From positions 1 to 64,000 of the forward strand of contig JAEZZO010000070.1 in the NCBI GenBank assembly GCA_023418475.1: a stretch of DNA of 64,000 nucleotides, written 5' to 3'. The translations under genes and the position numbers were made by a program. The notes under the pieces were generated by a model. The model had not been told where the DNA came from and ran no database searches. It saw only the letters and a program-made list of their open reading frames with translations. This DNA is from Bacillota bacterium. GTDB taxonomy: Bacteria; Bacillota; Clostridia; Lachnospirales; Lachnospiraceae. Shown here one piece after another: positions 8,793-18,016 of this stretch (position 1 is the stretch's first letter; each line of letters opens with the position of its first letter).

Positions 8793-8850
8793 GCAGAGCC
8801 ACTCTGCGAGAGTGGCTCTGCTTTGAAAGCGCTTACCGAATGCATAGCAA
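8793..8850 (+). terminator. Terminator hairpin with adjacent dispersed motif
   Basis: A perfect 13-bp stem (8793-8805 with 8809-8821, loop gcg) is followed by a short T run. Directly after it is cttaccgaatgcatagcaa (8832-8850), which also occurs exactly on the minus strand at 58579-58597 and in degenerate form at about 3689-3704. The hairpin ends the AAA ATPase transcript. The flanking motif suggests that it belongs to a repeat family. Confidence 0.65.
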
Positions 8851-8937
8851 TGGAATATGATTTGCCTGGGAATTGAAATATAAATCTAAAATGATATAAA
8901 AAAAGGAATAAAAAATATAAAAAAAATAAATTAGTTG

Positions 8938-8966
8938 TTGACTTTTTTACACTTTTGTTAGATAAT
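8938..8966 (+). promoter_or_regulatory. Sigma-A-type promoter of tRNA-Pro
   Basis: TTGACT at 8938-8943 and GATAAT at 8961-8966 are separated by 17 bases, near the vegetative consensus. The tRNA begins about 45 bases after the expected start site. Confidence 0.7.
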
Positions 8967-9017
8967 AACTAATGCAGTGCTTACAAAGAACAGTTAAGCA
9001 AAGCACATTAATATTAT

Positions 9018-9091
9018 CGAGGCGTGGCTCAGTTTGGTAGAGCGCTGCGTTCGGGACGCAGAGGCCGTGGGTTCGAATCCCGTCGCCTCGA
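9018..9091 (+). tRNA. tRNA-Pro (anticodon CGG)
   Basis: Acceptor arms cgaggcg (9018-9024) and cgcctcg (9084-9090) pair perfectly, with discriminator A at 9091. The anticodon stem ctgcg/cgcag encloses the loop ttcggga, giving anticodon CGG, which reads proline codon CCG. The T arm has gggttcgaatccc. The terminal CCA is not encoded. No integrase or duplicated attachment sequence is seen beside it. Confidence 0.95.
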
Positions 9092-9130
9092 CTAATAGAG
9101 AAGATGAATTAGTATAATTCATTCATTTCG

Positions 9131-9168
9131 CTGATATGTTTTCATTCATGAGAATATGTCAGTTTTTT
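9131..9168 (+). terminator. Terminator after tRNA-Pro
   Basis: Arms 9131-9145 and 9148-9162 pair over about 15 positions with a few G-U pairs and are followed by six T residues (9163-9168). Confidence 0.6.
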
Positions 9169-9320
9169 ATTGTATCTTGTTTCTCGCTGATTACTTTAGA
9201 AACAATCAAAAGCATTCAGGCAGTTTATGGATAGAATATCGTTTTTAATAAAATAAAATACTTATAAAATCAAGTACTTATATAATTGGTTTTGCAATTA
9301 TCACAAAGGAGAGATAATGA

Positions 9321-9818
9321 ATGGAACTTAAGATTAGAGAAATGCGAAAGGATGATTGGGATGCTGTTGCAGCAATATACCAGGAGGGAATTAATATAGA
9401 GATAGCAACCTTCCAGACAGAGGTCCCTTCTTATGAGTCCTGGGATCAGGGGCATATTAAGTCCTGCAGACTGGTTGTGACAGCAAAAGATCAGGTGATT
9501 GGATGGGCGGCATTATCTCCTTGCAGTACCCGGTGCGTATTTGCCGGTGTGGCAGAGGTAAGCATTTATATAAAAGACGGATACCGTAGAAAAAATGTCG
9601 GCGAAACACTTCTTGCAGCTTTGATCGCTGAAACTGAGAAAGAAGGCTACTGGAGCCTGCTGTCAGTGATTATAGAGAATAATACAGCAAGTATTGCACT
9701 TCATAAGAAGGCAGGTTTTCGAATGATAGGATATCGTGAGAAGATTGCTAAGGATATTAACGGTGTCTGGCAAAATACAGTTATGATGGAAAAAAGAAGC
9801 CTAGTGGTAGGAATATAA
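9321..9818 (+). CDS. GNAT N-acetyltransferase, phosphinothricin acetyltransferase-like
   Basis: A 165-residue protein with the layout of the Pat/Bar/YwnH group. It has an N-terminal IREMRKDDWDAVAAIYQEG, FQTEVPSYESW, VIGWAALSP, EVSIYIKDGYRRKNVGETLL (acetyl-CoA loop), then IIENNTASIALHKKAGF and a C-terminal GVWQNTVMMEK. Relatives acetylate methionine sulfoximine, methionine sulfone or phosphinothricin. The true substrate here is unknown. The ATG at 9321 follows aaaggagagataatga. It is a single-gene unit between the tRNA terminator and a strong bidirectional terminator. Confidence 0.88.
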   Translation: MELKIREMRKDDWDAVAAIYQEGINIEIATFQTEVPSYESWDQGHIKSCRLVVTAKDQVIGWAALSPCSTRCVFAGVAEVSIYIKDGYRRKNVGETLLAALIAETEKEGYWSLLSVIIENNTASIALHKKAGFRMIGYREKIAKDINGVWQNTVMMEKRSLVVGI

Positions 9819-9869
9819 AATGTACCTGTCAATATCAGTAATTTGATCTGATATTGACAGGTACATTTT
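9817..9869. terminator. Bidirectional terminator between convergent genes
   Basis: Perfect 22-bp inverted repeat, 9817-9838 with 9848-9869. The A/T-rich outer ends allow termination in both directions, for the acetyltransferase on plus and the small ORF on minus. Confidence 0.85.
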
Positions 9870-9893
9870 GAGTTGCAGCTTTATAGAGCTTTC

Positions 9894-10043
9894 CTATTTG
9901 GTTCCTTTTCCGGATGCTTTATTTGATGTACCGGATTGACTTGCATTTGATTTTGTAGAACAATTTCTGAAATCAACATCGTTATTAGAGGTGTTGCTTT
10001 TAGCTCCTGTTTCTTTAGAAGGTGTTCCTTTTGAATTCTTCAT
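9894..10043 (-). CDS. Small Ser/Lys/Asn-rich protein, 49 residues
   Basis: On the minus strand, ATG at 10043 is preceded by aaaggag with 9 bases of spacing, and the frame ends with TAG at 9894-9896. The product is polar and low-complexity, rich in Ser, Thr, Lys, Asn and Gly, with one Cys. It begins MKNSKGTPSKETG and ends NKASGKGTK. The terminator at 9817-9869 closes it, so it has a full transcription-unit layout. I do not recognise the family. The composition recalls small spore or surface-associated peptides, but that is only a resemblance. Confidence 0.5.
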   Translation of the reverse strand: MKNSKGTPSKETGAKSNTSNNDVDFRNCSTKSNASQSGTSNKASGKGTK

Positions 10044-10142
10044 AAGGCATAGCTCCTTTCTTTTTGTTTTTTAGTATTGTTTACAAATATTTGGATTATA
10101 TACATAATTTGTAGTAAAAATGATGAAGTATCAAGAAGGCTG

Positions 10143-10201
10143 GTGATCACAGCCCAGCCAAACCAATGCTGCACTGCTCGAGATTTGACTGAGCTGTGAT
10201 C
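10143..10201. repeat. Inverted repeat tgatcacagc/gctgtgatca
   Basis: Perfect 10-base arms at 10143-10152 and 10192-10201 around a 39-base loop, upstream of the small plus-strand ORF. The role is unknown; it could be an operator pair or an RNA hairpin. Confidence 0.45.
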
Positions 10202-10324
10202 AGTAACTCAGAAGGAAAGAAGATAGAAGGAAAAGTGCATTGACTTTTAAGATATAGCTATCTATAGTATATTTATACTTAAACCCCAAAGCATCAACCG
10301 TTATCCTTTACGTGTACGGTTTAC

Positions 10325-10504
10325 ATGAATATAAGTGCAGAAACGGAGAAAATGATGGAGCAGGAGCTCGATGAAGTAAATAAAATAATTCATATTAAAT
10401 GTACGGAAGAGGAAAAACAGAAAATTATCCTAGAGTTATCTAAATATTTGTATGATTATCAATTTAGCTTTTTAATAGAAGAAAAGGTTGCTGATAAGCA
10501 GTAG
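10325..10504 (+). CDS. Small acidic/helical hypothetical protein, 59 residues (or 49 from ATG 10355)
   Basis: A continuous frame from ATG 10325 to TAG 10504. Internal ATG 10355 has cggag six bases upstream and is the better start by ribosome binding site, giving 49 residues. The protein is rich in Glu, Lys and Ile with heptad-like spacing (DEVNKIIHIK, KIILELSKYLYDYQF), so probably one or two helices. I see no family. It resembles Firmicute Spo0E-like or small regulatory helical hairpin proteins only in size. Confidence 0.4.
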   Translation: MNISAETEKMMEQELDEVNKIIHIKCTEEEKQKIILELSKYLYDYQFSFLIEEKVADKQ

Positions 10505-10575
10505 CAGGAAAGATGGTTATTGCTGAAGGCAAAATTATGTATGACCTGTATTGGCAGTACTGTCCTTTCGCGTTA

Positions 10576-10666
10576 AACTGCACTATTTGAAGTTGTAGAA
10601 AGAAGTATGAGAATTGAAATAATCAATATATCATACTCTTTCGATCATATTCAAATAGTGCAGTTT
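10576..10666. repeat. Large inverted repeat with nested hairpin upstream of the lipoprotein array
   Basis: Outer arms actgcactatttgaa (10576-10590) and its complement (about 10651-10666) enclose about 60 bases, inside which gaaagaagtatgag pairs with catactctttc. The size is similar to the CTTTTGAC elements, but the arm sequence is unrelated. Confidence 0.5.
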
Positions 10667-10764
10667 TTAATCTATAAAAATTTAGAGTCTTATATCAGAA
10701 TAGTTATTTAAAATGAATAGGACTGAATATATGTGCAGCTAATTCAATGAAAATAATTTTAGTT

Positions 10765-10785
10765 GACTTTTGACAATCAAATCAT
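10765..10785. promoter_or_regulatory. CTTTTGAC element, right half only
   Basis: gacttttgacaatcaaatca is nearly identical to the right arm of the complete copy at 4899-4919. The preceding 35 bases (gaatatatgtgcagc, aattcaat) also match the loop of that copy. The left arm is absent. It ends 97 bases before the first lipoprotein gene. Confidence 0.55.
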
Positions 10786-10820
10786 TTAAAGAAAATTTAG
10801 AGATTTAACTGTTATATTAA
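10785..10820 (+). promoter_or_regulatory. Duplicated extended -10 promoter region, copy 1
   Basis: TGTTATATT (10810-10818) forms an extended -10 motif. The surrounding 36 bases recur at 18017-18052 upstream of the fourth lipoprotein gene with two mismatches. Confidence 0.45.
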
Positions 10821-10882
10821 TAATAACTCAATCGGTCTACATGCAACAGGCTCATAAGAAATCATGTAATGGAGGAATAAAA

Positions 10883-13144
10883 ATGCGAAGAATTATAACC
10901 TTATTGCTGGTGTGCCTACTCGTATGGACTGGCTTATCAGGGTGTGACAAAAAGGAGAATGATACAAAGATACAAAACAGTAAGGATTCTGCTCAGTCTA
11001 ACACAAAGGCAGCGAAGAAAAATAATATAGCAGATACTTCTGCCAAAATGGGAAGGTACATAGAAAAAACCGTAAAACTTCCGGATTTAAAGGAAAACGA
11101 ATCAGTTTTAAAAATTCTTGAAAATTCCGATCGGCAGATAGAGATGTATACCAGTGTGAAAGGCAAGTATTATTGCTATACACTGAAAAAGGATATGACC
11201 TGGGAGAGCAGTGAACCGGTGTGGCTCAATGATGGGAAATTAAAGGGACGTGGAACCGAGTTTGATTCAATTTGTCTTGGAGAGGACGGAAATTACTATG
11301 CTGCCTATGCTGCTTACGATAAGGATGCCAGGAGCCATATTATTAAATCCTCTGACAGAGGAAAAACAGCAAAAGAAATTAAAATTCCTTATTTGAACAA
11401 AGAGCAGTCAAAGTCAGATTATAAATACTACCCGATCATTCGTGATATCAAGGTAATGAAAAACGGCAATCTGCTTCTATTTGATCTCGCATCAGATAAT
11501 TCTTTGCAAATATTTTCACCAAAGGGTGAGAAGCTGGACCGGATAGCAATTTCCGGTGATGATCTCAGTGTTAATTATAAGGTGTTTGGAGATGACATCA
11601 TTACAGCAGCAGAGGATAATAAAAGTATTATTTTCTATAACACTGTTAGCAAGAAAATAGACAGAACAGTAGAATATGAGGTGAAATCTAATCCCAGAGC
11701 CTTTGCGGTAAAAGAGGATGGGACTGTTCTAATGGGAGATTCGGCAGGAATTCACCGTCTTCTAAAAAATGGATCATTATGGGAGACTCCGGTTGATGGA
11801 GTTTTAAATTCTATGAGCATGCCCTCAATCCGTTTCGACGAATTATTTGTTTCAGAAGGGGAAAAAGAGCAATATTATGCTTCCTATCGGGGAGATGACG
11901 ATAATTACCGCTTGCTTTATTATGTATATGATAAGAATGTTTCATCAATTCCTGCGCATGAGATTACCGTATATTCCCTTCAGGAGAACAGGACGGTAAG
12001 ACAGGCGGTCTCCCTTTTCCAGGCAAAAAATTCAGACGTGAAGGTGAATTATGAAGTTGCCATGGGCGAGGAGGGCGGTACTGTATCAGATTACATACGG
12101 GCACTGAATACCGAGCTATTAGCCGGAAATGGCGCGGATATCCTATTGTTAGATGGTTTACCGGTTGCTTCCTATCTGCAGAAGGGAATTCTTGCGGATT
12201 ATTCGGATATTATCAAGCCTCTGGAGGCTTCAGGTAAATTATTATCGAATATAACAAAATGTTATTATAAGAATGGAAAGGTCTTTCAAATGCCACTCCG
12301 ATTTGGTGTACCAGTAATAATTGGTCAAAAGGATGCTCTTACTTCTATGCAAAATATTGACACCATCCTAAGCTATATTCAGTACAACAAAGAGATACCG
12401 TATTCAAGTCCGGTTGATATTATGAGTTATCTATTACTCTATTCAAAAGAATATTATCATGATGGATTACTGGATAAAAATCAACTGGCAATCTTTCTCA
12501 AAAAATTGAAAATAATTGCCTATAATACGAAGGAACTGGATAAGGATTATGATGATGCTGTGTCAAATACAAATTATGATTTCATAGACAGTAGATTCCT
12601 TTTAAGAGGGTATATTCTGGGTTTAGTTAACGATAAATATTACTGTGATATGGATCAGATTAGCAATATTTATGAATTGCTTTATCCTCAGCTTCTCGTC
12701 AAAAAGAAGAATATGGGAATTGCTTCGATTAATCAGCTTTTTCTGTCGAGAGGAATGATTGGACTTAATAATACCAGTAAAGAAACAGCCATTGCAAAGC
12801 AATTTATTAACTTTCTCTATTCCGATGATGTTCAGGATACAGATCTATATGATGGATTTCCCATAAATATATATTCACTCAAAAAATGGATTGCAGAGAA
12901 ACGGCATGGTATATTTGGTACAGGAGATGGTGAAGGAAATAAAATTAGTGGTGAATGGCCAACAGAAAGGGAAAGAGAGAGTTTCTTTGATATAATACAG
13001 GGACTTACAACACCAGTTGAAATAAATCAGGTTGTTGATAGTATTATTATAGAGCAGGCGCAACATTTCTTTGCAGGTAAAATCAACGCAGAACAGGCAG
13101 CTGCAGCAGCAAGCAGTAAAGTCAATACTTATCTTTCTGAATAA
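10883..13144 (+). CDS. Lipoprotein 1: Asp-box/propeller-like region fused to extracellular solute-binding domain
   Basis: A 753-residue lipoprotein. ATG 10883 follows ggaggaataaaa; the longer frame from 10841 is rejected. The signal peptide ends in lipobox LSGC (Cys21). Residues about 60-350 are beta-rich with repeated short strands and an Asp-box SSDRGKT near residue 157, suggesting a propeller. From about residue 360 it reads EITVYSLQENRTVRQAVSLF and then ALNTELLAGNGADILLLDGLP, the pattern of an ABC sugar-binding protein (SBP family 1). It should be membrane-anchored outside the cell. It is the first of four tandem paralogs with the same length, order and core motifs, upstream of a MalF/MalG-type permease pair. 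The ligand is unknown. Confidence 0.8.
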   Translation: MRRIITLLLVCLLVWTGLSGCDKKENDTKIQNSKDSAQSNTKAAKKNNIADTSAKMGRYIEKTVKLPDLKENESVLKILENSDRQIEMYTSVKGKYYCYTLKKDMTWESSEPVWLNDGKLKGRGTEFDSICLGEDGNYYAAYAAYDKDARSHIIKSSDRGKTAKEIKIPYLNKEQSKSDYKYYPIIRDIKVMKNGNLLLFDLASDNSLQIFSPKGEKLDRIAISGDDLSVNYKVFGDDIITAAEDNKSIIFYNTVSKKIDRTVEYEVKSNPRAFAVKEDGTVLMGDSAGIHRLLKNGSLWETPVDGVLNSMSMPSIRFDELFVSEGEKEQYYASYRGDDDNYRLLYYVYDKNVSSIPAHEITVYSLQENRTVRQAVSLFQAKNSDVKVNYEVAMGEEGGTVSDYIRALNTELLAGNGADILLLDGLPVASYLQKGILADYSDIIKPLEASGKLLSNITKCYYKNGKVFQMPLRFGVPVIIGQKDALTSMQNIDTILSYIQYNKEIPYSSPVDIMSYLLLYSKEYYHDGLLDKNQLAIFLKKLKIIAYNTKELDKDYDDAVSNTNYDFIDSRFLLRGYILGLVNDKYYCDMDQISNIYELLYPQLLVKKKNMGIASINQLFLSRGMIGLNNTSKETAIAKQFINFLYSDDVQDTDLYDGFPINIYSLKKWIAEKRHGIFGTGDGEGNKISGEWPTERERESFFDIIQGLTTPVEINQVVDSIIIEQAQHFFAGKINAEQAAAAASSKVNTYLSE

Positions 13145-13266
13145 TCTTGAAGGATACCGCAGTGCCAAAGGGATTGAGTAAAACTTGTTTACTTACTTTC
13201 GAAAATTATACTAATCTGTGGCTAAATTAATTTAATATAAAGAAAAGATGTTGTGGAGGATAAAAA

Positions 13267-15549
13267 ATGCGAAGAATAATAACTTTTTTAATAGCTTGCC
13301 TGCTTGTATTAACTAGCTTAACAGGGTGTGACAAAAAAGAAAATGATACAAATATACAAACAAATATGAAAAACAGTAAGGATTCTGCTCAGTCAAATAC
13401 AAAGGCAGAGAAGAAAGATAATATAGCAGATACTTCTGCTAAAATGGGAAGATACATGGAAAAAACAGTGAAATTACCGGATCTTAAAGAAAATGAAAGA
13501 GTTTTAAAAATTCTTGAAAATTTTGACCATCGAATTGAGATGTATACCAGCGTAAAAAATAAGTATTACTGCTATACAATGAATGAGGATATGACCTGGA
13601 AGAGCAGTGCACCGGAATGGCTCAATGATGGTAAACTAAAGGTACGGGGAGTCGAATTTGACTCGATATATCTTGGAGAAGACGGAAATTACTATGCTGC
13701 TTATGCTGTTTATGATAAGGATGCAAGGAGCCATATCATAAAATCTACTGATGGTGGGAAAACAGCCAGGGAAATAAAAATTCCCTACCTGAATATGGAA
13801 CAAAAGAAGGCCGATTATAAATTCTACCCGATTATTCGTGATATTAAGGTATTGAAAAATGGTAATCTGCTTCTGCTGGAGCTTCAGTCGGACAATTCCC
13901 TGCTGATGTTTTCACCAAAGGGGGAAAAGCTGGAGAAAATATCTTTCTTGGGCGATGATGTTAGTGTTCCGTATAAGGTATATGGAAATAACATAATTAT
14001 GGCTTCGGAGGATAAAAGAAATATTGTTTTTTACAATACTGACAGCAAGAAAGTAGAAAGAACCGTTGAATACGAGGTAAAGTCAAATTCAAGATCATTT
14101 GCGATAAAAGAGGATGGCACTGTCTTGATGAGTGATTTCTCCGGAATACATCGACTTCAAAAAAATGGAACGTTATGGGAAACACCTGTAGATGGGGTAT
14201 TAAATTCAATGAGTATGCCCACGCTCTATTTGAATGAATTATTTGTCACAGAAGGAGAGGAAGAACAATATTATGTCTCCTATCAGTCTGATGATAGTTA
14301 TAAATTGTTACAATATAAATTTGATAAGAATGTCTCCGCTGTCCCGGCATATGAAATTACCGTATATTCTCTTCAGGAAAATAAAACGATAAGGCAGGCT
14401 GTTGCCTTATTCCAGTCAGAGAATGCAGATGTGAAGGTGAATTATGTAGTTGCCATGGGAGAGGAAGGCGGAACAGTATCTGACTATATTCGGGCTTTAA
14501 ACACAGAGCTTTTAGCCGGAAATGGTGCGGATGTTCTATTACTCGATGGCCTACCGGTGAACTCCTATCTGCAGAAGGGTGTACTGGCGGATTATTCCGA
14601 TATTATTAAGCCTCTGGAGGAGTCTGGCAAGTTATTATCTAATATAACAAGTTGTTATCATAAGGAGGATAAGATCTTTCAGCTGCCTTTGCGCTTTGGA
14701 GTACCCGCTGTGATTGGGAAGAAGGATGCTCTTACCTCGATAAAAAATATGGACACTATCATCCGCTATATTCAGAAGAACAAAGAAAAACCGTACTCAA
14801 GTTCCATTACATACAGACTTATGCTGCAAAGCTATCTGGCGCTCTATTCCAAGAATTTATTTCATAACGGATTACTGGATAAAAGTCAACTGGTAATATT
14901 TCTTGAAAATATGAAGATGCTTGCGGATAATACAAAAACAGTGGAACAAGATAAAGATTTTGAAGGAGAAAATACAAAAAGTGATTTTATTAGTAGTGAG
15001 GAACTGTTTCGGGGAAGACTCCTTGGTCTGGTCAATGATAAATATTCCTGCGATATGATGCAGATTACCGGTATAGGTTCTTTAGTTATACCCGAGGCAC
15101 TCATCCAAAAGAAGAATTTGGGAATTACATCAATTAATCAGCTCTTTTTACCAATAGGAATGATCGGTCTTAACAACGCCAGCAAAGAAACGGACATTGC
15201 AAAGAAATTTATCAGTTTCCTTTACTCCGATCAGGTGCAGGATGCCAATGTGTATGATGGATTTCCTGTTAACTTAAGCGCACTAAAAAAATGGGTTGAG
15301 GAAGAACAGCAAGGTACCTTCGGCGCTGGTGACCATGATGGGAACCATATTTGGGGCGAGTGGCCGAAAAAGGAAGAAAGAGTGAGCTTTTTAAAGATCA
15401 TTCAGGAGCTTACGACACCTGTTGAGATAGACCAGGTTGTTGACAGTATTCTTATTGAGGAAGCATTGTCCTTCCTGACTGGTAAGGTTAGTGCACAGCA
15501 GGCAGCCGCCGCGGCGGACAGCAAAATTAATACATATCTCTCCGAATAA
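13267..15549 (+). CDS. Lipoprotein 2: tandem paralog of the Asp-box/solute-binding fusion
   Basis: 760 residues, ATG 13267 after tgtggaggataaaa. Lipobox LTGC. The linker and the start of the mature region (KDSAQSNTKAEKKDNIADTS) nearly repeat lipoprotein 1, its closest relative in the array. Asp-box STDGGKT is in the N-terminal half. ALNTELLAGNGADVLLLDGLP and LADYSDIIKPLEESGKLLSNIT are in the solute-binding half. It sits 122 bases after paralog 1 with no clear terminator between them, so probably in the same operon. It likely binds a related ligand or forms part of a multi-receptor uptake or sensing system; this is inference. Confidence 0.8.
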   Translation: MRRIITFLIACLLVLTSLTGCDKKENDTNIQTNMKNSKDSAQSNTKAEKKDNIADTSAKMGRYMEKTVKLPDLKENERVLKILENFDHRIEMYTSVKNKYYCYTMNEDMTWKSSAPEWLNDGKLKVRGVEFDSIYLGEDGNYYAAYAVYDKDARSHIIKSTDGGKTAREIKIPYLNMEQKKADYKFYPIIRDIKVLKNGNLLLLELQSDNSLLMFSPKGEKLEKISFLGDDVSVPYKVYGNNIIMASEDKRNIVFYNTDSKKVERTVEYEVKSNSRSFAIKEDGTVLMSDFSGIHRLQKNGTLWETPVDGVLNSMSMPTLYLNELFVTEGEEEQYYVSYQSDDSYKLLQYKFDKNVSAVPAYEITVYSLQENKTIRQAVALFQSENADVKVNYVVAMGEEGGTVSDYIRALNTELLAGNGADVLLLDGLPVNSYLQKGVLADYSDIIKPLEESGKLLSNITSCYHKEDKIFQLPLRFGVPAVIGKKDALTSIKNMDTIIRYIQKNKEKPYSSSITYRLMLQSYLALYSKNLFHNGLLDKSQLVIFLENMKMLADNTKTVEQDKDFEGENTKSDFISSEELFRGRLLGLVNDKYSCDMMQITGIGSLVIPEALIQKKNLGITSINQLFLPIGMIGLNNASKETDIAKKFISFLYSDQVQDANVYDGFPVNLSALKKWVEEEQQGTFGAGDHDGNHIWGEWPKKEERVSFLKIIQELTTPVEIDQVVDSILIEEALSFLTGKVSAQQAAAAADSKINTYLSE

Positions 15550-15644
15550 ACCGCAGGGTTTTCATATAACCGAAGAGAATAGTAATAATTCCGAAGGGGC
15601 CCTAAATATAAGAAACTGAAAAATTATTATATGGAGGATGGAAA

Positions 15645-17927
15645 ATGCGAAGAGTTATGGTTTTATTAATAACCTGTTTATTTCTGTTATCAAGCTTAGC
15701 AGGGTGCAATAAAAGCGAAGAGAAAACAAATATACAAACCAATCAAAACAATAAGAGTTCTATTCAAAAGAATGATAAGACAACGGAGGTAGAAAATCTA
15801 CAAGACAGTAATAATAAAATGGGCAGATATATGGAAAAAAATGTTGAACTTCCGGAACTTAAGAAAGATGAAACATTATTTACTATCCTGGAAAATTCCG
15901 CTCACCAGATAGAATTGTATACCAGAGAAAAGAGCAGGTATTATCGCTATACACTGGAAAAGGATATGACCTGGAAGGGTAGTGAAGCGGGGTGGCTCAA
16001 TAATGGGAAATTAACCGGACAGAATACAGAGCTTGGCTCAATTTGTCTTGGACAGGATGGTAATTATTATGCTGTTTACACTGTTTACAGCAAGGATACC
16101 AGAAGCCATATCATAAAATCTTCAGACAGAGGGAAAACAGCACACGAAATAGATATTCCATATTTGAATAAAGAACAGACAAAGAAGGATTATAAATTCT
16201 ACCCTACCATACAAACGATACAGGTATTAAAAAACGGTAATATGGTTCTATTTGAATTACAGTCATCTGATTCGCTGCAAGTATTATCCCCGGAGGGTGA
16301 GAAGCTGGATAAGGTATCAATTACTAATGGGGATTATGAAGCTAATTATGTGGTGTATGGAAATGATATCCTTGCTGCGGCGGATGATAATAAAAGCATT
16401 ATTGTCTATAACACTGTTACAAAGCAGATAGACCGAACAATTAATTATGAGGTAAAATTGCATTCTAGGGCATTTGCAGTCAAAGAGGATGGTACAGTTT
16501 TGGCGGGTGATTCCACTGGAATTCACCGTATACAAAAAGACGGAACGTTATGGGAGACACCTGTGGATGGGGTATTGAACTCGATGAGTATGCCAACAAT
16601 GTATTTTAGAGGATTATTTGTCAAAGAAGGCGGGCAAGAAGAGTATTACGCCTCTTATGCGAGTGATGATGGTATTCAATTACTGCATTATGTTTATGAT
16701 AAGGACGTTTCAGCTGTTCCAGCACATGAAATTACCGTTTACTCTCTGCAGGAAAACAAAACTATCCGACAAGCGATTTCCATGTTCCAATCCAAAAATG
16801 CTGATATTAAGGTGAATTATACAGTTGCAATGGGAGAAGAGGGAGGCAGTGTATCAGACTATATCAGGGCATTGAATACGGAGCTACTGGCAGGAAACGG
16901 TGCAGATATCCTTCTAATGGACGGATTGCCTGTTACCTCTTATCTGGAAAAGGGTGTTTTAACAGATTATTCCGATGTCATAACCAAATTAGAGAAGTCA
17001 GGTGAATTATTACCTAATATTACGAAAAGTTACGAAAAGGACGGGAAGGTTTATCAAATGCCGCTTCGCTTTGGAGTACCTGTTATCCTGGGCGATACTG
17101 GAGCGCTTTCCAATATAAAAAACCTGGATGCTGTGATAGGTTACGTTCAGAAAAATACCAGGCTTCCTTATATCAGTTCTATTACTTATAAAGAAATTCT
17201 ACAGAATTATCTGGCATTATATTCAAGAGAATTATTTAAAAATGGATTACTTAATCAGCAGCAGCTGGAAGCATTTCTTGTGAAATTGAAAAAGCTTGCC
17301 GACAATAGTAAAGCAAAGGAACAGGATGAGGAAAATGACGTATCTGATGCAGACAGTGATTTTATTAACAGTAATAAATTATTCCGGAGCCGGTCACTTG
17401 GCATCGTGAATCATAAGTATGTCTGTGAATTGGATCAAATTAATGACTTTTCCGATCTGATGATACCGGAGGCTATTCTAAAAGAACAGAAAGATATGGA
17501 TTATACCACAATTAATCAGATGTTCCTGCCAAAAGGAATGGTAGGGCTAAATCATGCCAGTAAAGAACCGGATATTGCAAAGCAGTTTATATCTTACCTA
17601 TACTCACAGGAGGTTCAGAATGTAAATCTCTATGATGGCTTTCCGGTTAATATAAAATCACTTCAGAAGTGGAAAGCAAAGGAGGAAGAAAGCACATTAT
17701 GCGGAAGTGATAATGAAGGAAATGAGGTTTCTGGAGGCTGGCCATCAAAAGAGAAAAGGGGGGTTTTTATGGAAATGATAAATGAGCTGACAATACCGAT
17801 TGAGATTAATCAGGTTGTTAATAGCATTATTATTAAAGAAGCTGTTCCATTTTTCACAGGAAAAATTGGTGCACAGCAGGCAGCGGCAGCGGCAAATAAT
17901 AAAATCAATACATACCTCAACGAATAG
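15645..17927 (+). CDS. Lipoprotein 3: tandem paralog of the Asp-box/solute-binding fusion
   Basis: 760 residues, ATG 15645 after ggaggatgg. Lipobox LAGC. Asp-box SSDRGKT and ALNTELLAGNGADILLMDGLP are conserved, as is VAMGEEGGSVSDYIRALNTE just before it. The middle and the 480-640 segment differ most from paralogs 1 and 2, which would fit changed ligand specificity. It lies 95 bases downstream of paralog 2. Confidence 0.8.
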   Translation: MRRVMVLLITCLFLLSSLAGCNKSEEKTNIQTNQNNKSSIQKNDKTTEVENLQDSNNKMGRYMEKNVELPELKKDETLFTILENSAHQIELYTREKSRYYRYTLEKDMTWKGSEAGWLNNGKLTGQNTELGSICLGQDGNYYAVYTVYSKDTRSHIIKSSDRGKTAHEIDIPYLNKEQTKKDYKFYPTIQTIQVLKNGNMVLFELQSSDSLQVLSPEGEKLDKVSITNGDYEANYVVYGNDILAAADDNKSIIVYNTVTKQIDRTINYEVKLHSRAFAVKEDGTVLAGDSTGIHRIQKDGTLWETPVDGVLNSMSMPTMYFRGLFVKEGGQEEYYASYASDDGIQLLHYVYDKDVSAVPAHEITVYSLQENKTIRQAISMFQSKNADIKVNYTVAMGEEGGSVSDYIRALNTELLAGNGADILLMDGLPVTSYLEKGVLTDYSDVITKLEKSGELLPNITKSYEKDGKVYQMPLRFGVPVILGDTGALSNIKNLDAVIGYVQKNTRLPYISSITYKEILQNYLALYSRELFKNGLLNQQQLEAFLVKLKKLADNSKAKEQDEENDVSDADSDFINSNKLFRSRSLGIVNHKYVCELDQINDFSDLMIPEAILKEQKDMDYTTINQMFLPKGMVGLNHASKEPDIAKQFISYLYSQEVQNVNLYDGFPVNIKSLQKWKAKEEESTLCGSDNEGNEVSGGWPSKEKRGVFMEMINELTIPIEINQVVNSIIIKEAVPFFTGKIGAQQAAAAANNKINTYLNE

Positions 17928-18016
17928 TTCTGTAGGTTACACTTAAGAAGACCTTGATGGGAAGGAACGTTACATACGCACCTGTAAATATATGCCATTC
18001 TTATTCTTATATATTC

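Noticed and set aside
9018..9091. tRNA-Pro as an integration site
   Set aside because: No integrase gene and no direct repeat of the tRNA 3' end is found in the window.
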